From Stenotrophomonas africana (GTDB lineage Bacteria > Pseudomonadota > Gammaproteobacteria > Xanthomonadales > Xanthomonadaceae), in the NCBI RefSeq assembly GCF_013004645.1, contig NZ_JABEME010000001.1, positions 1 through 64,000 of the forward strand: a stretch of 64,000 nt of DNA. Direction: 5' to 3'. This document shows, piece after piece, positions 9,767-21,891 of this stretch. Both the position numbers and the translations under genes were made by a program. A model generated the notes under the pieces. That model was given only the letters and a program-made list of their open reading frames with translations. It made no database searches and was not told where the DNA came from. The first letter of the stretch is position 1. Each line of letters starts with the position of its first letter.

Positions 9767-10465
9767 TCAGCCAGCGCGGCGGGAAAGTACGAATTCGAAC
9801 CGGTCCAGATCGGCCGGGGTGGTGACCTTGAAGTTGTCCTCGCTGCCTTCCACCAGCAGCGGGCGTTGGCCCTGGCGCTCCATGGCCATGGCCTCGTCGG
9901 TGACTTCAACACCGGCGGCCGCGGCGTCGGACAGCGCGCGGCTGAGCTGGTGGCGGCGGAACAGCTGTGGGGTCAGTGCACGCCACAGGCGCTCGCGCGG
10001 CTCGGTGCCATCGATGCCACCGTCATCGCCAGCGCGCTTGAGTGTGTCACGCACCGGTGCGGCCAGGATCGCCCCGACCGGGTCGGTACGACCGACTTCA
10101 AGCAGGCGGCCGAGATCGGCCAGCGACAGGTTCGGCCGCGCCGCATCGTGGACCAGGACGAACTCATCGGCGCGCACCGAGTCCGGCAGCGCCTGCAGAC
10201 CAGCCAGCACCGAAGCGGCACGGGTCGCGCCACCGATGCAGGTCAGCACCGGCTTGCCCGCCCACTCGTTCCAGCCTGGCCAGTCGGCGTCGTCCTGGCC
10301 GATCACCACCATCGCACCGGCCACGGCCGGGTGCGCCAGCAGTGCATCCAGGGTATGGGCGAGCAGGATCTGCCCACCTGCCTGCAGGTACTGCTTGGGC
10401 AGCGGCGCACCGAAGCGGGCACCACGGCCGGCGGCCGGAACCACCACCCAGATCGCCGCGCTCAT
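9767..10465 (-). CDS. ispD: 2-C-methyl-D-erythritol 4-phosphate cytidylyltransferase
   Basis: IspD (232 aa) attaches CMP to MEP, the third step of the MEP pathway. The nucleotide-binding signature is at the N-terminus, [20 protein letters not shown], and further family motifs are VHDAARPNL and the APVRDTLK segment near the active site. The C-terminal [32 protein letters not shown] is standard. Its ATG overlaps the ftsB stop by 4 nt, the conserved ftsB-ispD coupling of gammaproteobacteria. Confidence 0.97.
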   Translation of the reverse strand: MSAAIWVVVPAAGRGARFGAPLPKQYLQAGGQILLAHTLDALLAHPAVAGAMVVIGQDDADWPGWNEWAGKPVLTCIGGATRAASVLAGLQALPDSVRADEFVLVHDAARPNLSLADLGRLLEVGRTDPVGAILAAPVRDTLKRAGDDGGIDGTEPRERLWRALTPQLFRRHQLSRALSDAAAAGVEVTDEAMAMERQGQRPLLVEGSEDNFKVTTPADLDRFEFVLSRRAG

Positions 10466-10815
10466 GGCACGTCTGCCGGGTGTTCGCCGGCCTGGGCACT
10501 GACGCCAGCGGCAGGCTGCACCGGCTGGACCGGCGCATCCTCGACCACGCGGTAGAACTTCTCGCCGGGCTTGATCATGCCCAGCTCGCTGCGTGCGCGT
10601 TCCTCGATGGCGGACTGGCCTTCCTTGAGGTCCTTCACTTCGGCAGCCAGCGCATCGTTGCGCTGCTGCAGACCCTCATTGTCCCGCTCCTGGTTGGCGA
10701 CCTGGGCTTCGAGCATCATCACTTCGCCCGAATTGCCCGGACCGAACCAGAAGCGGTACTGCAGCCAGCCCAGCAGCAGGGCCAGCACCAGCAGCATCCA
10801 GCGCCAGTCGCGCAT
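10462..10815 (-). CDS. ftsB: Cell division protein FtsB
   Basis: A bitopic divisome protein (117 aa) that forms a trimer with FtsL and FtsQ. It has a short cytoplasmic start (MRDWRW), a membrane helix at about residues 7-20 and a coiled coil at about 30-75 ([21 protein letters not shown]...), followed by [20 protein letters not shown], the FtsQ-binding end typical of FtsB. The last 20 residues, rich in Pro, Val and Ala, extend beyond the E. coli protein. It begins only 4 bp after the eno stop and overlaps ispD, so all are probably one transcript. Confidence 0.93.
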   Translation of the reverse strand: MRDWRWMLLVLALLLGWLQYRFWFGPGNSGEVMMLEAQVANQERDNEGLQQRNDALAAEVKDLKEGQSAIEERARSELGMIKPGEKFYRVVEDAPVQPVQPAAGVSAQAGEHPADVP

Positions 10816-10819
10816 CGGC

Positions 10820-12208
<1,389 letters not shown>

Positions 12209-12538
12209 TCAGCCCCAGCTGGACCCGATCACGATCAGGGCCAGCGACACCAGCATCACCAGCAACACACCGGCCAACGCCGCCGCGACGGGACCACGGC
12301 TGCGACGCCAGGCCACCACCATCGCCATCAGGCTGCCGACGAAAGACAGACCCAGCGTAACCAGTGCGGCCAGAATCCAGTACTGCATGGCCTGTATGCC
12401 ATGGTTGCCGTCACCCGGCGAGCCGAAGCTTGCAGCAAAGGCCAGCACACCCATCAGCACCGATGCCCAGGCAAGCACGGACAGCCCCAGCGCGACCAGA
12501 CCCCACGGCCAGCCACGCGCTGATGAGGTCGTATTCAT
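12209..12538 (-). CDS. Small three-helix membrane protein, paralogue 2
   Basis: A 109-aa protein with three predicted membrane helices (about residues 10-31, 45-67 and 82-105), no recognised family. It is a diverged paralogue of the gene immediately upstream: both share a WPWG-x-ALGL start of helix 1, an SPGDG turn before helix 2, and a short basic loop then AA-x-LAG/GLA at the start of helix 3. Its ATG overlaps the stop of that gene by 1 nt (TGATG). The two copies lie between kdsA and eno and probably form a pair in the membrane; that is inference. Confidence 0.75.
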   Translation of the reverse strand: MNTTSSARGWPWGLVALGLSVLAWASVLMGVLAFAASFGSPGDGNHGIQAMQYWILAALVTLGLSFVGSLMAMVVAWRRSRGPVAAALAGVLLVMLVSLALIVIGSSWG

Positions 12539-12885
12539 CAAAGAAATCCGTAGAACAGGGCGCCCAGCCACAGCGAGAGCAGGATGATCGCCAGGCCCGC
12601 GGCCACCTTGCCGCGATTCAGCCGCCAGGCCAGCACAGCGGCAGCGACGCATCCCACGGCACCGAGCAGCTCTGCCACCAGCAGCGCAATGAAGTACGCC
12701 CGCAGATCGAGTGCGCTGCTGCCATCACCGGGTGACCGCACGGACGCGGCGCCGATCAGCACCAGGCCGAACATGCCCACGGTGAACAGCACGGCCAGGC
12801 CCAGCGCGATCGGGCCCCACGGCCACTGTCTCCAGCGCCGGCGGTGGCGCTGGGTTTCCAGCGCCAGCCACGGGTCTCGACTCAC
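12538..12885 (-). CDS. Small three-helix membrane protein, paralogue 1
   Basis: This 115-aa protein starts with GTG, in a 4-nt GTGA overlap with the kdsA stop, which decides the start despite a long open frame upstream. After a basic N-terminus (about 20 residues, [12 protein letters not shown]) come three membrane helices with the turn SPGDGSS and loop [12 protein letters not shown]. The overlap with kdsA upstream and with its paralogue downstream suggests a kdsA-cotranscribed pair. I do not recognise a named family; an unknown small-molecule or envelope role is possible because of linkage to KDO synthesis. Confidence 0.72.
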   Translation of the reverse strand: MSRDPWLALETQRHRRRWRQWPWGPIALGLAVLFTVGMFGLVLIGAASVRSPGDGSSALDLRAYFIALLVAELLGAVGCVAAAVLAWRLNRGKVAAGLAIILLSLWLGALFYGFL

Positions 12886-13712
12886 GCGAAGCGCGAGAAG
12901 CCGTGCTTCTTGGTCACCGCATCGAGTTCCATCAGGGTCTCGAGCAGCGCTTCCATCTGGTCCAGCGGCCACGCGTTGGGTCCATCGGACAGGGCCTTGG
13001 ACGGATCCGGATGGGTCTCGGCGAACAGGCCGGAGATGCCCACCGCCACCGCGGCACGGGCCAGCACCGGCACGTGCTCGCGCTGGCCACCGGAACTGGT
13101 GCCCTGCCCGCCCGGCAGCTGCACCGAATGGGTGGCGTCGAACACCACCGGGCAACCGGTATCGCGCATCACCGCCAGCGAACGCATGTCGCTGACAAGA
13201 TTGTTGTAGCCGAAGCTGGCACCACGCTCGCAGACCATGATCTGCTCGTTGCCGGTGGCCTTGGCCTTCTCCACGACCGGCTTCATGTCCCACGGCGCCA
13301 GGAACTGGCCCTTCTTGATGTTGACCGGCTTGCCGGCCGAGCACACCTTGCGGATGAAGTCGGTCTGGCGGACCAGGAACGCCGGGGTCTGCAGCACGTC
13401 CACCACCGAGGCCACTTCGTCCATCGGGGTGTATTCGTGGACGTCGGTCAGCACCGGCACGCCGATCTGCTTCTTGACCTCGGCCAGGACCTTCAGGCCC
13501 TCTTCCATGCCCGGGCCACGGAACGCGGTGCCCGAAGTACGGTTGGCCTTGTCGAAGCTGGACTTGAAGATGAAGTTGACGCCGAGCTTATCGGTGACTT
13601 CCTTCAGCTTGCCGGCGGTATCGAGCTGCAGCTGCATCGACTCGATCACGCAGGGGCCGGCGATCAGGAACAGGGGCTGGTCCAGCCCGACCTCGAATCC
13701 ACACAGTTTCAT
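12882..13712 (-). CDS. kdsA: 3-deoxy-8-phosphooctulonate synthase
   Basis: KdsA (276 aa) condenses arabinose-5-phosphate with PEP to make KDO-8-phosphate for lipopolysaccharide inner core. The fold signatures are [15 protein letters not shown] near residue 20, [12 protein letters not shown] near 50, [12 protein letters not shown], the [12 protein letters not shown] helix and [18 protein letters not shown]. The C-terminal [13 protein letters not shown] and [21 protein letters not shown] are diagnostic. It lies 89 bp after pyrG, with a perfect 23-bp palindrome in the gap, and overlaps the following membrane-protein gene by 4 nt. Confidence 0.97.
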   Translation of the reverse strand: MKLCGFEVGLDQPLFLIAGPCVIESMQLQLDTAGKLKEVTDKLGVNFIFKSSFDKANRTSGTAFRGPGMEEGLKVLAEVKKQIGVPVLTDVHEYTPMDEVASVVDVLQTPAFLVRQTDFIRKVCSAGKPVNIKKGQFLAPWDMKPVVEKAKATGNEQIMVCERGASFGYNNLVSDMRSLAVMRDTGCPVVFDATHSVQLPGGQGTSSGGQREHVPVLARAAVAVGISGLFAETHPDPSKALSDGPNAWPLDQMEALLETLMELDAVTKKHGFSRFA

Positions 13713-13773
13713 GGCGTTTCCTTGTTGTCCGCGGTACCGAACGGGCCGGTGCGCTGGGGGTTGAAGCGTGCAA

Positions 13774-13796
13774 GATGGGGGCCGACGGCCCCCATC
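13774..13796. terminator. Palindrome between pyrG and kdsA, possible terminator
   Basis: GATGGGGGCCG and its exact complement surround a single A. It starts right before the pyrG stop region on the minus strand. The stem is strong but no T-run follows on either side, so it may attenuate or protect the transcript ends rather than terminate. Confidence 0.4.
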
Positions 13797-13801
13797 ACAA
13801 G

Positions 13802-15791
<1,990 letters not shown>

Positions 15792-15819
15792 AAAAAGAAA
15801 CGCCCCGCAAAGCGGGGCG
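15792..15819 (-). terminator. Rho-independent terminator of the 77-aa exported protein gene
   Basis: On the minus strand a CGCCCCGC/GCGGGGCG stem with a three-base loop is followed by TTTCTTTTTA. This is a classical intrinsic terminator, placed 48 bp past the stop of the gene at 15867-16100. Confidence 0.85.
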
Positions 15820-15866
15820 TTCCGGAGCGCAACCCTTGTCGCAAGGGCGCCTGGCAGGTAGCGGGA

Positions 15867-16100
15867 TCAGCGCTTCTTGCGCGCTTCTTCCTCTTCTTCC
15901 TTCTGCGGGGCCGGCTGGCCCTGCGCCTTCATTTCGGCATTGGCCTGGGCACGGCGCTTGGCCTTGGCGTCCGCCTCGGCCTGCGCCTTGTCGGCCTGGT
16001 CGCCCTGCTGCGGGGCCGGCTGGCCGGCGTTCTGCGCCACCACCAGCGGCACTGCAACAGCGGCAGCGGCCAGGATCGCAATGGTCAGCAACTTCTTCAT
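15867..16100 (-). CDS. Small exported, highly charged low-complexity protein
   Basis: The 77-aa product starts with a clear signal peptide, MKKLLTIAILAAAAVAVPLVVAQ, with a likely cleavage after AVAQ or PLVVA. The remaining 53 residues are only Gln, Ala, Lys, Glu, Pro, Arg and a few others (QNAGQPAPQQGDQADKAQ..., ending KEEEEEARKKR), so it should be disordered in the periplasm. No family recognised. A GAGGA ribosome binding site lies 7 nt before the ATG, and an intrinsic terminator follows, so it looks like a self-contained gene. It is divergent from parE across 172 bp. Confidence 0.7.
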   Translation of the reverse strand: MKKLLTIAILAAAAVAVPLVVAQNAGQPAPQQGDQADKAQAEADAKAKRRAQANAEMKAQGQPAPQKEEEEEARKKR

Positions 16101-16272
16101 GAGGTCCTCCTCGCGGTATGGCTTGGATGTTTCGACCCAACGGGGGTCGCCGGCGTTCAGATTCCAGCGGCTGCCATTTTACCCCCTCTGCGTCGCCGAG
16201 ACTGAACCGCAGGCGTGCAAAATCCCGTGCCAGACCCCACACTTGCCCGTCGCTCCAAGCTTTCGAAGACAG

Positions 16273-18162
16273 ATGAACGCCCGCTATAACGCCGCCGATA
16301 TTGAAGTCCTGTCCGGCCTTGACCCGGTCAAGCGCCGTCCCGGCATGTATACCGACACCGCGCGCCCGAACCACCTGGCGCAGGAAGTGATCGACAACTC
16401 GGTGGACGAGGCCCTCGCCGGCCACGCCCGCTCGATCGAGATCACCCTGTACAAGGACGGCAGCGTGGAGGTCAGCGATGACGGCCGCGGCATGCCGGTG
16501 GACATCCATCCGGAAGAGAAGATCCCGGGTGTCGAGCTGATCCTGACCCGCCTGCATGCCGGCGGCAAGTTCAGCAACAACAACTACACCTTCTCCGGCG
16601 GCCTGCACGGCGTCGGCGTCAGCGTGGTCAACGCGCTGTCGACCCTGGTGGAGGTGCACATCAAGCGCGAAGGCGCCGAACACCGCATCACCTTCCGCAA
16701 TGGCGACCGCGCCACGCCGCTGGAAGTGGTCGGCAGCGTCGGCAAGAAGAACACCGGCACCCGCGTGCGCTTCTGGCCCGACCCGAAGTACTTCGACACG
16801 CCCAAGTTCGCGGTGCGCGCGCTCAAGCACCTGCTGCGCGCCAAGGCTGTGCTGTGCCCGGGCCTGACCGTGAAGCTGACGGATGAAGCCACCGGTGAAG
16901 TCGATACCTGGTACTACGAAGACGGTCTGCGCGATTACCTGAAGCTGGAACTGGGCGATCGCGAGATGCTGCCGGCCGAGCTGTTCGTCGGCAACCTGAA
17001 GAAGGACACCGAAATTGTTGACTGGGCCGTGGCCTGGCTGCCGGAAGGCGAGCTGGTGCAGGAAAGCTACGTCAACCTGATCCCCACTGCCCAGCACGGC
17101 ACCCACGTCAACGGCCTGCGTACCGGCCTGACCGAGGCGCTGCGCGAGTTCTGCGACTTCCGCAACCTGCTGCCGCGCGGCGTCAAGCTGGCGCCGGAAG
17201 ACGTATGGGACCGGGTGTCGTTCGTGCTGTCGCTGAAGATGACCGATCCGCAGTTCAGCGGCCAGACCAAGGAGCGCCTGTCCTCACGCCAGGCCGCCGG
17301 CTTCGTTGAAGGCGCCGCCCACGATGCCTTCAGCCTGCTGCTGAACCAGAACGTGGACCTGGGCGAGAAAATCGCGCAGATCGCCATCGAACGCGCCAGC
17401 GCGCGCCTGAAGACCGAAAAGCTGGTCGTCCGCAAGAAGGTCACCCAGGGCCCGGCCCTGCCTGGCAAGCTGGCCGACTGCATCAGCCAGGACCTGTCGC
17501 GTACCGAGCTGTTCCTGGTGGAAGGTGACTCGGCAGGTGGCAGCGCCAAGCAGGCGCGCGACAAGGATTTCCAGGCCATCATGCCGTTGCGCGGCAAGAT
17601 CCTGAACACCTGGGAAGTCTCGTCCAACAGCGTGCTGGCCTCGGAGGAAGTGCACAACCTGGCCATCGCCATCGGTTGCGATCCCGGCAAGGACGACATC
17701 AGCGGCCTACGCTACGGCAAGGTCATCATCCTGGCCGACGCGGACTCGGACGGTCTGCACATCGCCACCCTGCTCACCGCTCTGTTCCTCAAGCACTTCC
17801 CGGCGCTGGTCGATGCCGGCCACGTGTTCGTGGCGATGCCGCCGCTGTTCCGCATCGACGTGGGCAAGCAGGTGTTCTACGCCCTGGACGAGGAAGAAAA
17901 GCGCTCGATGCTGGACAAGATCGAACGCGAGAAGATCAAGGGCGCGATCAACGTCACCCGCTTCAAGGGCCTGGGCGAGATGAATCCGCCACAGCTGCGC
18001 GAGTCGACCATCCACCCCGACACCCGCCGCCTGGTGCAGCTGACCGTGGACGATCGCGAGCAGACGAGCTCGCTGATGGACATGCTGCTGGCCAAGAAGC
18101 GTGCGTCCGACCGCAAGGGCTGGCTGGAGTCGAAGGGCGACCTGGCTTCGCTGGAAGTCTGA
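16273..18162 (+). CDS. parE: DNA topoisomerase IV subunit B
   Basis: ParE (629 aa) is the ATPase subunit of topoisomerase IV, which decatenates daughter chromosomes. The GHKL domain shows EVIDNSVDEALAGHA, DDGRGMPVD and GGLHGVGVSVVNALS, followed by the transducer domain with QTKERLSS. The TOPRIM domain has ELFLVEGDSAGGSAKQARD near residue 420 and LADADSDGLHI with the metal-binding acidic triad. The C-terminus RFKGLGEMNPPQLRESTI is typical. The open frame reaches far upstream but MNARYNAADIEVLSGLDPVKRRPGMY is the family N-terminus. The quinolone-relevant PLRGKILNTWE region appears unaltered by eye. Confidence 0.97.
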   Translation: MNARYNAADIEVLSGLDPVKRRPGMYTDTARPNHLAQEVIDNSVDEALAGHARSIEITLYKDGSVEVSDDGRGMPVDIHPEEKIPGVELILTRLHAGGKFSNNNYTFSGGLHGVGVSVVNALSTLVEVHIKREGAEHRITFRNGDRATPLEVVGSVGKKNTGTRVRFWPDPKYFDTPKFAVRALKHLLRAKAVLCPGLTVKLTDEATGEVDTWYYEDGLRDYLKLELGDREMLPAELFVGNLKKDTEIVDWAVAWLPEGELVQESYVNLIPTAQHGTHVNGLRTGLTEALREFCDFRNLLPRGVKLAPEDVWDRVSFVLSLKMTDPQFSGQTKERLSSRQAAGFVEGAAHDAFSLLLNQNVDLGEKIAQIAIERASARLKTEKLVVRKKVTQGPALPGKLADCISQDLSRTELFLVEGDSAGGSAKQARDKDFQAIMPLRGKILNTWEVSSNSVLASEEVHNLAIAIGCDPGKDDISGLRYGKVIILADADSDGLHIATLLTALFLKHFPALVDAGHVFVAMPPLFRIDVGKQVFYALDEEEKRSMLDKIEREKIKGAINVTRFKGLGEMNPPQLRESTIHPDTRRLVQLTVDDREQTSSLMDMLLAKKRASDRKGWLESKGDLASLEV

Positions 18163-18175
18163 TCCCGCAGCCCTC

Positions 18176-18248
18176 CTGTAGAGCCGAGCCCACGCTCGGC
18201 TGCATTTCGCGCCGTGCCGGGCAGCCGAGCATCGGCTCGGCTCTACAG
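18176..18248. repeat. Head-to-head pair of SMAG palindromes
   Basis: Two GTAGAGCCGAGC-type hairpins in opposite orientation (18177-18201 and 18222-18247) form a larger 73-bp inverted structure directly after parE. The same paired arrangement recurs at 26527-26596, 29777-29848 and 30335-30421. Confidence 0.85.
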
Positions 18249-18299
18249 AGATCACGCCCCCATCGGCAAACCCGGTGGCGCCATAATGCGCGTCCATCC

Positions 18300-18890
18300 G
18301 TGTGGACCATCGTATTGGCCAGCCACTCGCTACTGTTCCCGGGCCTGCCACTGCACAGCGCGCGCCTGGTCCTGAGCCCGATCCGCCGCGACGATGCAGC
18401 CGCCCTGTTCGCGATCCAGTCCGATCCGGACGTGATGCGGTTCTGGAACCACCCGGCGTGGACACGACCGGCCGAGTCGCGCGCGCAGATCGACGATGAC
18501 CTGGCTGCACAGGCCACCGGCACCCAGCTCAAGCTGGCCGTGCGCGAAACGCTGGACGGCCCGTTACTGGGCATCTGCGTGGTGTTCGCGCTGGACCGCG
18601 ATGCCGCACGTGCCGAGATCGGCTACCTGCTGGCCCCCGACAGGCAGGGCCGGGGCTACATGCACGAAGCGCTGCAGCACCTGCTGGACTACCTGTTCCA
18701 GACCCTGCACCTGCATCGCGTGGAAGCCGAGGTCGACCCGCGCAACCAGCCCTCGGCACGCGTGCTTGAACGGCTGGGCTTCCAACTGGAGGGCGTGCTG
18801 CGGCAGCGCTGGCGCATCCAGGGTGAACTGTCCGATTCGGCGGTATACGGTCTGCTGGCGGACGACGTGCGCACACCCCTGCCCGCTTGA
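18300..18890 (+). CDS. GNAT family N-acetyltransferase (RimJ/RimL type)
   Basis: A 196-aa acetyltransferase. The RimJ-type start is SARLVLSPIRRDDAAALFAIQSDPDVMRFW; the acetyl-CoA-binding segment is AEIGYLLAPDRQGRGYMHEALQHLLDYLF (R/Q-x-x-G-x-G/A pattern QGRGYM), and the C-terminal NQPSARVLERLGFQLEG is standard. The substrate cannot be told; relatives acetylate protein N-termini or small amines. The start is uncertain: GTG at 18300 is the first sensible codon and no good ribosome binding site is visible; TTG at 18315 is an alternative. It stands alone after parE. Confidence 0.85.
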   Translation: MWTIVLASHSLLFPGLPLHSARLVLSPIRRDDAAALFAIQSDPDVMRFWNHPAWTRPAESRAQIDDDLAAQATGTQLKLAVRETLDGPLLGICVVFALDRDAARAEIGYLLAPDRQGRGYMHEALQHLLDYLFQTLHLHRVEAEVDPRNQPSARVLERLGFQLEGVLRQRWRIQGELSDSAVYGLLADDVRTPLPA

Positions 18891-18918
18891 CCCAATCTGG
18901 CCAGTGGCGGCCTCGACC

Positions 18919-18955
18919 GGCGGGCATGCCTTTGGACACATACGGCATGCCCGCC
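18919..18955. terminator. Hairpin between GNAT gene and S10 peptidase
   Basis: GGCGGGCATGCC (18919-18930) pairs exactly with GGCATGCCCGCC (18944-18955) across a 13-base loop, 28 bp after the acetyltransferase stop. There is no T-run, so it could be a Rho-dependent end, a repeat relic or a regulatory hairpin upstream of the peptidase. Confidence 0.35.
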
Positions 18956-18999
18956 ACCGGCCTAGCATCGGAACCCCCTTCCGCTGCCGATCCGGTGAC

Positions 19000-20496
19000 A
19001 TGAAGTCCCTGCTGCACACTGCCGCGCTCTGCGTCGGCCTGCTCATCGCCCCTGCCAGCGTGCTGGCCGCGCCCGACGTCGACACCAAGGCCGATCCGAA
19101 AGACGACAAGACCGAAGCGCCTGCGCTGCCCGCCGATGCATCGGTCCGCCAGAGCATGCGCCTGGCCGGCCGCACCCTGGACTACACCGCCACCGTCGGC
19201 ACCCTGCCGGTACGCGATGCCAAGGGCAAGGTGATCGCCGATGTGGTGTTCACCGCCTATACGATGCCGGGCAAGGACCGGCCGGTGACCTTTGCGCTCA
19301 ATGGCGGTCCCGGGGCGTCGTCGGTCTATCTCAACATGGGCGCCATCGGGCCCAAGGTGGTCACCTTTGGTTCGGAGGGTGACAGCGCATCGGCGCCGGC
19401 CACCCTGCACGACAACCCGGGCACCTGGCTGGACTTCACCGACCTGGTGTTCATCGATCCGGTCGGCACCGGCTTCAGCCGCGCACGCATCGGCGATGAC
19501 GAGGCGAAGAAGCAGTTGTACAACCCCAGTGCCGACATCGAGTACCTGTCGCGCTCGATCTACGACTGGCTGCTGCGCAACCAGCGCATGGGCGCGCGCA
19601 AGTACCTGACCGGTGAGAGCTATGGTGGCTACCGTGGCCCGCGCATCACCCACTTCCTGCAGACGCGTCTGGGCGTGGCGATGAACGGCCTGGTGCTGGT
19701 CTCGCCGTACCTGAGCCCGACCCTGGAAGACAACGCCGATGTCTCGCCGATGGCATGGATGCAGACACTGCCGTCGATCGCCGCCGCGCACCTGGAGCGC
19801 CAGGGCAAGCTGACCGATGCAGCGATGCGTGACGTGGTGGAGTACACCCGTGGCGACTACGCCACTGCGCTGATGAAGGGTCGCAGCGATCCGCAGACGA
19901 CCGAGGCGATGCTGCGCCGGGTGACCGAGCTGACCGGGTTGGACCCGCAGTTCGTGCGCCGCGCCGGTGGCCGTCTTGAAACCCAGGCCTACCTGCGCGA
20001 AGTATTCCGCGACAAGGGCACGCTGGGCAGCCGCTACGACTCCAATGTGACCGCGTTCGATCCGTTCCCGAATGATCCGGAGCAGCGCGCCAATGACCCG
20101 CTGCTGGACAGCATCATTGCGCCGACCACCACGGCGATGGTCGACTTCGTGACGCGCGTGGTCGGCTGGAAAGTGGATGCGCGCTACCAGGCGCTGAACT
20201 ACGACGTGAACCGGCTGTGGGACCGCAACGGCGAACTACGCCAGGGTGCGGTGACCCAGCTGCGCCAGGCAGTGGCGATCGACCCACATCTGCAGGTACT
20301 GATCGTGCACGGTTGGAATGACCTGTCATGCCCGTTCATGGGGTCGATCCTGACGGTGGACCAGATGCCGACGATGGGCAGCAATCCGGACCGGGTGCAG
20401 GTGCGGAGCTATCCGGGCGGGCACATGTTCTACAGCCGGGCCGACAGCCAGGCGGCGTTCCGGAAGGATGTGCAGGCGTTGTTCCAGCGCAATTGA
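19000..20496 (+). CDS. Periplasmic S10 family serine carboxypeptidase
   Basis: This 498-aa alpha/beta-hydrolase peptidase removes C-terminal residues from peptides. It begins with a signal peptide (MKSLLHTAALCVGLLIAPASVLA, cleavage near residue 23), so it acts outside the cytoplasm. The oxyanion segment is NGGPGASSVYLNMGAIGP, the nucleophile is Ser207 in LTGESYGG, and the other triad members are probably Asp441 (HGWNDLSCPF) and His475 (YPGGHMFY). The region FIDPVGTGFSRA is also typical of S10 enzymes. It stands alone, with repeats downstream. Bacterial S10 enzymes are common in Xanthomonadaceae, which live on peptides. Confidence 0.92.
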   Translation: MKSLLHTAALCVGLLIAPASVLAAPDVDTKADPKDDKTEAPALPADASVRQSMRLAGRTLDYTATVGTLPVRDAKGKVIADVVFTAYTMPGKDRPVTFALNGGPGASSVYLNMGAIGPKVVTFGSEGDSASAPATLHDNPGTWLDFTDLVFIDPVGTGFSRARIGDDEAKKQLYNPSADIEYLSRSIYDWLLRNQRMGARKYLTGESYGGYRGPRITHFLQTRLGVAMNGLVLVSPYLSPTLEDNADVSPMAWMQTLPSIAAAHLERQGKLTDAAMRDVVEYTRGDYATALMKGRSDPQTTEAMLRRVTELTGLDPQFVRRAGGRLETQAYLREVFRDKGTLGSRYDSNVTAFDPFPNDPEQRANDPLLDSIIAPTTTAMVDFVTRVVGWKVDARYQALNYDVNRLWDRNGELRQGAVTQLRQAVAIDPHLQVLIVHGWNDLSCPFMGSILTVDQMPTMGSNPDRVQVRSYPGGHMFYSRADSQAAFRKDVQALFQRN

Positions 20497-20503
20497 GGGG
20501 TTC

Positions 20504-20672
20504 GGCCGGGCCTGCGGCCCGGCACCCGCTGGATCAAGGGCAACGGCAACTGCAAAAGCTGGCGTCCTGAGGGCTGGCGAGGTTCCCGCTGCTGCTGGTG
20601 GGTGCCGACCGTTGGTCGGCACGGGATCGGATCCCTGTTTCTGCTCTGGTAGGTGTCGACCTTGGTCGACAC
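20504..20672. repeat. Three SMAG-type palindromes
   Basis: Hairpins GCCGGGCC/GGCCCGGC (20504-20523), GTGCCGACC/GGTCGGCAC (20602-20622) and GTAGGTGTCGACC/GGTCGACAC (20649-20672) lie between the S10 peptidase and the terminator. The rest of 20497-20700 holds no gene. Confidence 0.7.
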
Positions 20673-20701
20673 GATGTGTGCGGAAAAATTCTTTGCCCAT
20701 G

Positions 20702-20735
20702 AAAAAAGCCCGCCGGTATCCGGCGGGCTTTTTCG
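20702..20735. terminator. Bidirectional intrinsic terminator
   Basis: AAAAAAGCCCGCCGG and its complement CCGGCGGGCTTTTT surround a TAT loop, giving an intrinsic terminator on both strands. It ends the minus-strand pit/DUF47 operon, whose last stop is at 20757, and stops transcripts coming from the left. Confidence 0.9.
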
Positions 20736-20756
20736 TTTGCAACCTTGGCGTGGCGA

Positions 20757-21878
20757 TCAGGTCCAGCCGAACAGCTCGAACAGCTTCAGGATCAGGTATG
20801 CGCAGCCGCCGGCTGCCGGGATGGTCAGGATCCAGGCCCAGACGATGCGTTCGATCACGCCGAACTTCAGCGAACGCGGATTCTTGGCGAAGCCGACGCC
20901 CATGATCGCGGTGGAGATGCTGTGCGTGGTCGAGACCGGCATGCCGAAGTGCGCGGCCAGGGTCAGGATGGTGGCCGAGCTGGTCTCCGCGGCGAAGCCG
21001 TGGATCGGGTGCAGCTTGACCATCTTGTGGCCCAGGGTCTTGATGATCTTCCAGCCGCCCGAAGCGGTACCGGCCGCCATCACCACCGCACAGGTCAGCA
21101 CGATCCACATCGCGATGCCGTCACCGGCGTGCGCGTCCGGGTGCATGAAGGCCAGCCAGGACGGCAGGTCGTTCAATGCGCCGGTGGCTTCGGCACCGAT
21201 CAGGGTCATGGCGATGATGCCCATGGTCTTCTGCGCATCGTTGTGGCCGTGGGCGAAGCCCATGTAGGCCGCCGAGGCGATCTGCGCCTTGCCGAAGAAG
21301 GCATTGACGATGCGCGGGCGGGCCAGGCGGCCGATGGCACCACCGATCTTGGCCAGGCCGGCGATCAGCGCCCACAGCAGCACCATCACCACGATGCCGA
21401 GCAGGAAGCCGGCGATCGGCGAGGTGATCATCGGCACGAACACCTTCCACAGCAGGCCCTTGTTCTGCGCCCAGCTGCCCAGGCGCTCGGACCAGATCAG
21501 GGCGTCCCAGTTGTTGTGGGCTGCGGCCAGGCCGGCGCCGCAGAGGCCACCGATCAGGGCGTGCGAGGACGAGGACGGCAGGCCCTTCCACCAGGTGATC
21601 AGGTTCCAGATGATGCCGCCCAGCAGGGCGCACAGGATCACCTGCGGGGTGACGTCGACCACGTTGGTGTTGAGCAGGCCCGACGCGATGGTCAGCGCTA
21701 CCGCGGTACCGGTCAGTGCACCGAGGAGATTCATGAAGGCGGCCAGCATCACCGCCCAACCGGGCGAGAGCACCTTGGTCGCCACCACGGTGGCAATGGA
21801 GTTGGCGGTGTCGTGGAAGCCGTTGATGAACTCGAAGACGAGTGCGGCCAGGATCACCACCAGGACAAGGGTCAACAT
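20757..21878 (-). CDS. Inorganic phosphate transporter, PiT family
   Basis: A 373-aa inner-membrane symporter for metal-phosphate complexes. Two inverted PiT repeats are visible: EFINGFHDTANSIATVVATKVLSPGWAV near residue 14 and the second signature GFAHGHNDAQKTMGIIAMTLIG near 220, with about ten membrane helices between and around them. The conserved SHALIGGLCGAG and PVSTTHSISTAIMGVGFAKN loops are present. It is transcribed 13 bp downstream of the DUF47 gene, the classical pair in which the DUF47 protein modulates the transporter. It ends in a strong bidirectional terminator. Confidence 0.95.
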   Translation of the reverse strand: MLTLVLVVILAALVFEFINGFHDTANSIATVVATKVLSPGWAVMLAAFMNLLGALTGTAVALTIASGLLNTNVVDVTPQVILCALLGGIIWNLITWWKGLPSSSSHALIGGLCGAGLAAAHNNWDALIWSERLGSWAQNKGLLWKVFVPMITSPIAGFLLGIVVMVLLWALIAGLAKIGGAIGRLARPRIVNAFFGKAQIASAAYMGFAHGHNDAQKTMGIIAMTLIGAEATGALNDLPSWLAFMHPDAHAGDGIAMWIVLTCAVVMAAGTASGGWKIIKTLGHKMVKLHPIHGFAAETSSATILTLAAHFGMPVSTTHSISTAIMGVGFAKNPRSLKFGVIERIVWAWILTIPAAGGCAYLILKLFELFGWT

Positions 21879-21891
21879 GCGGCGGCGTCCG

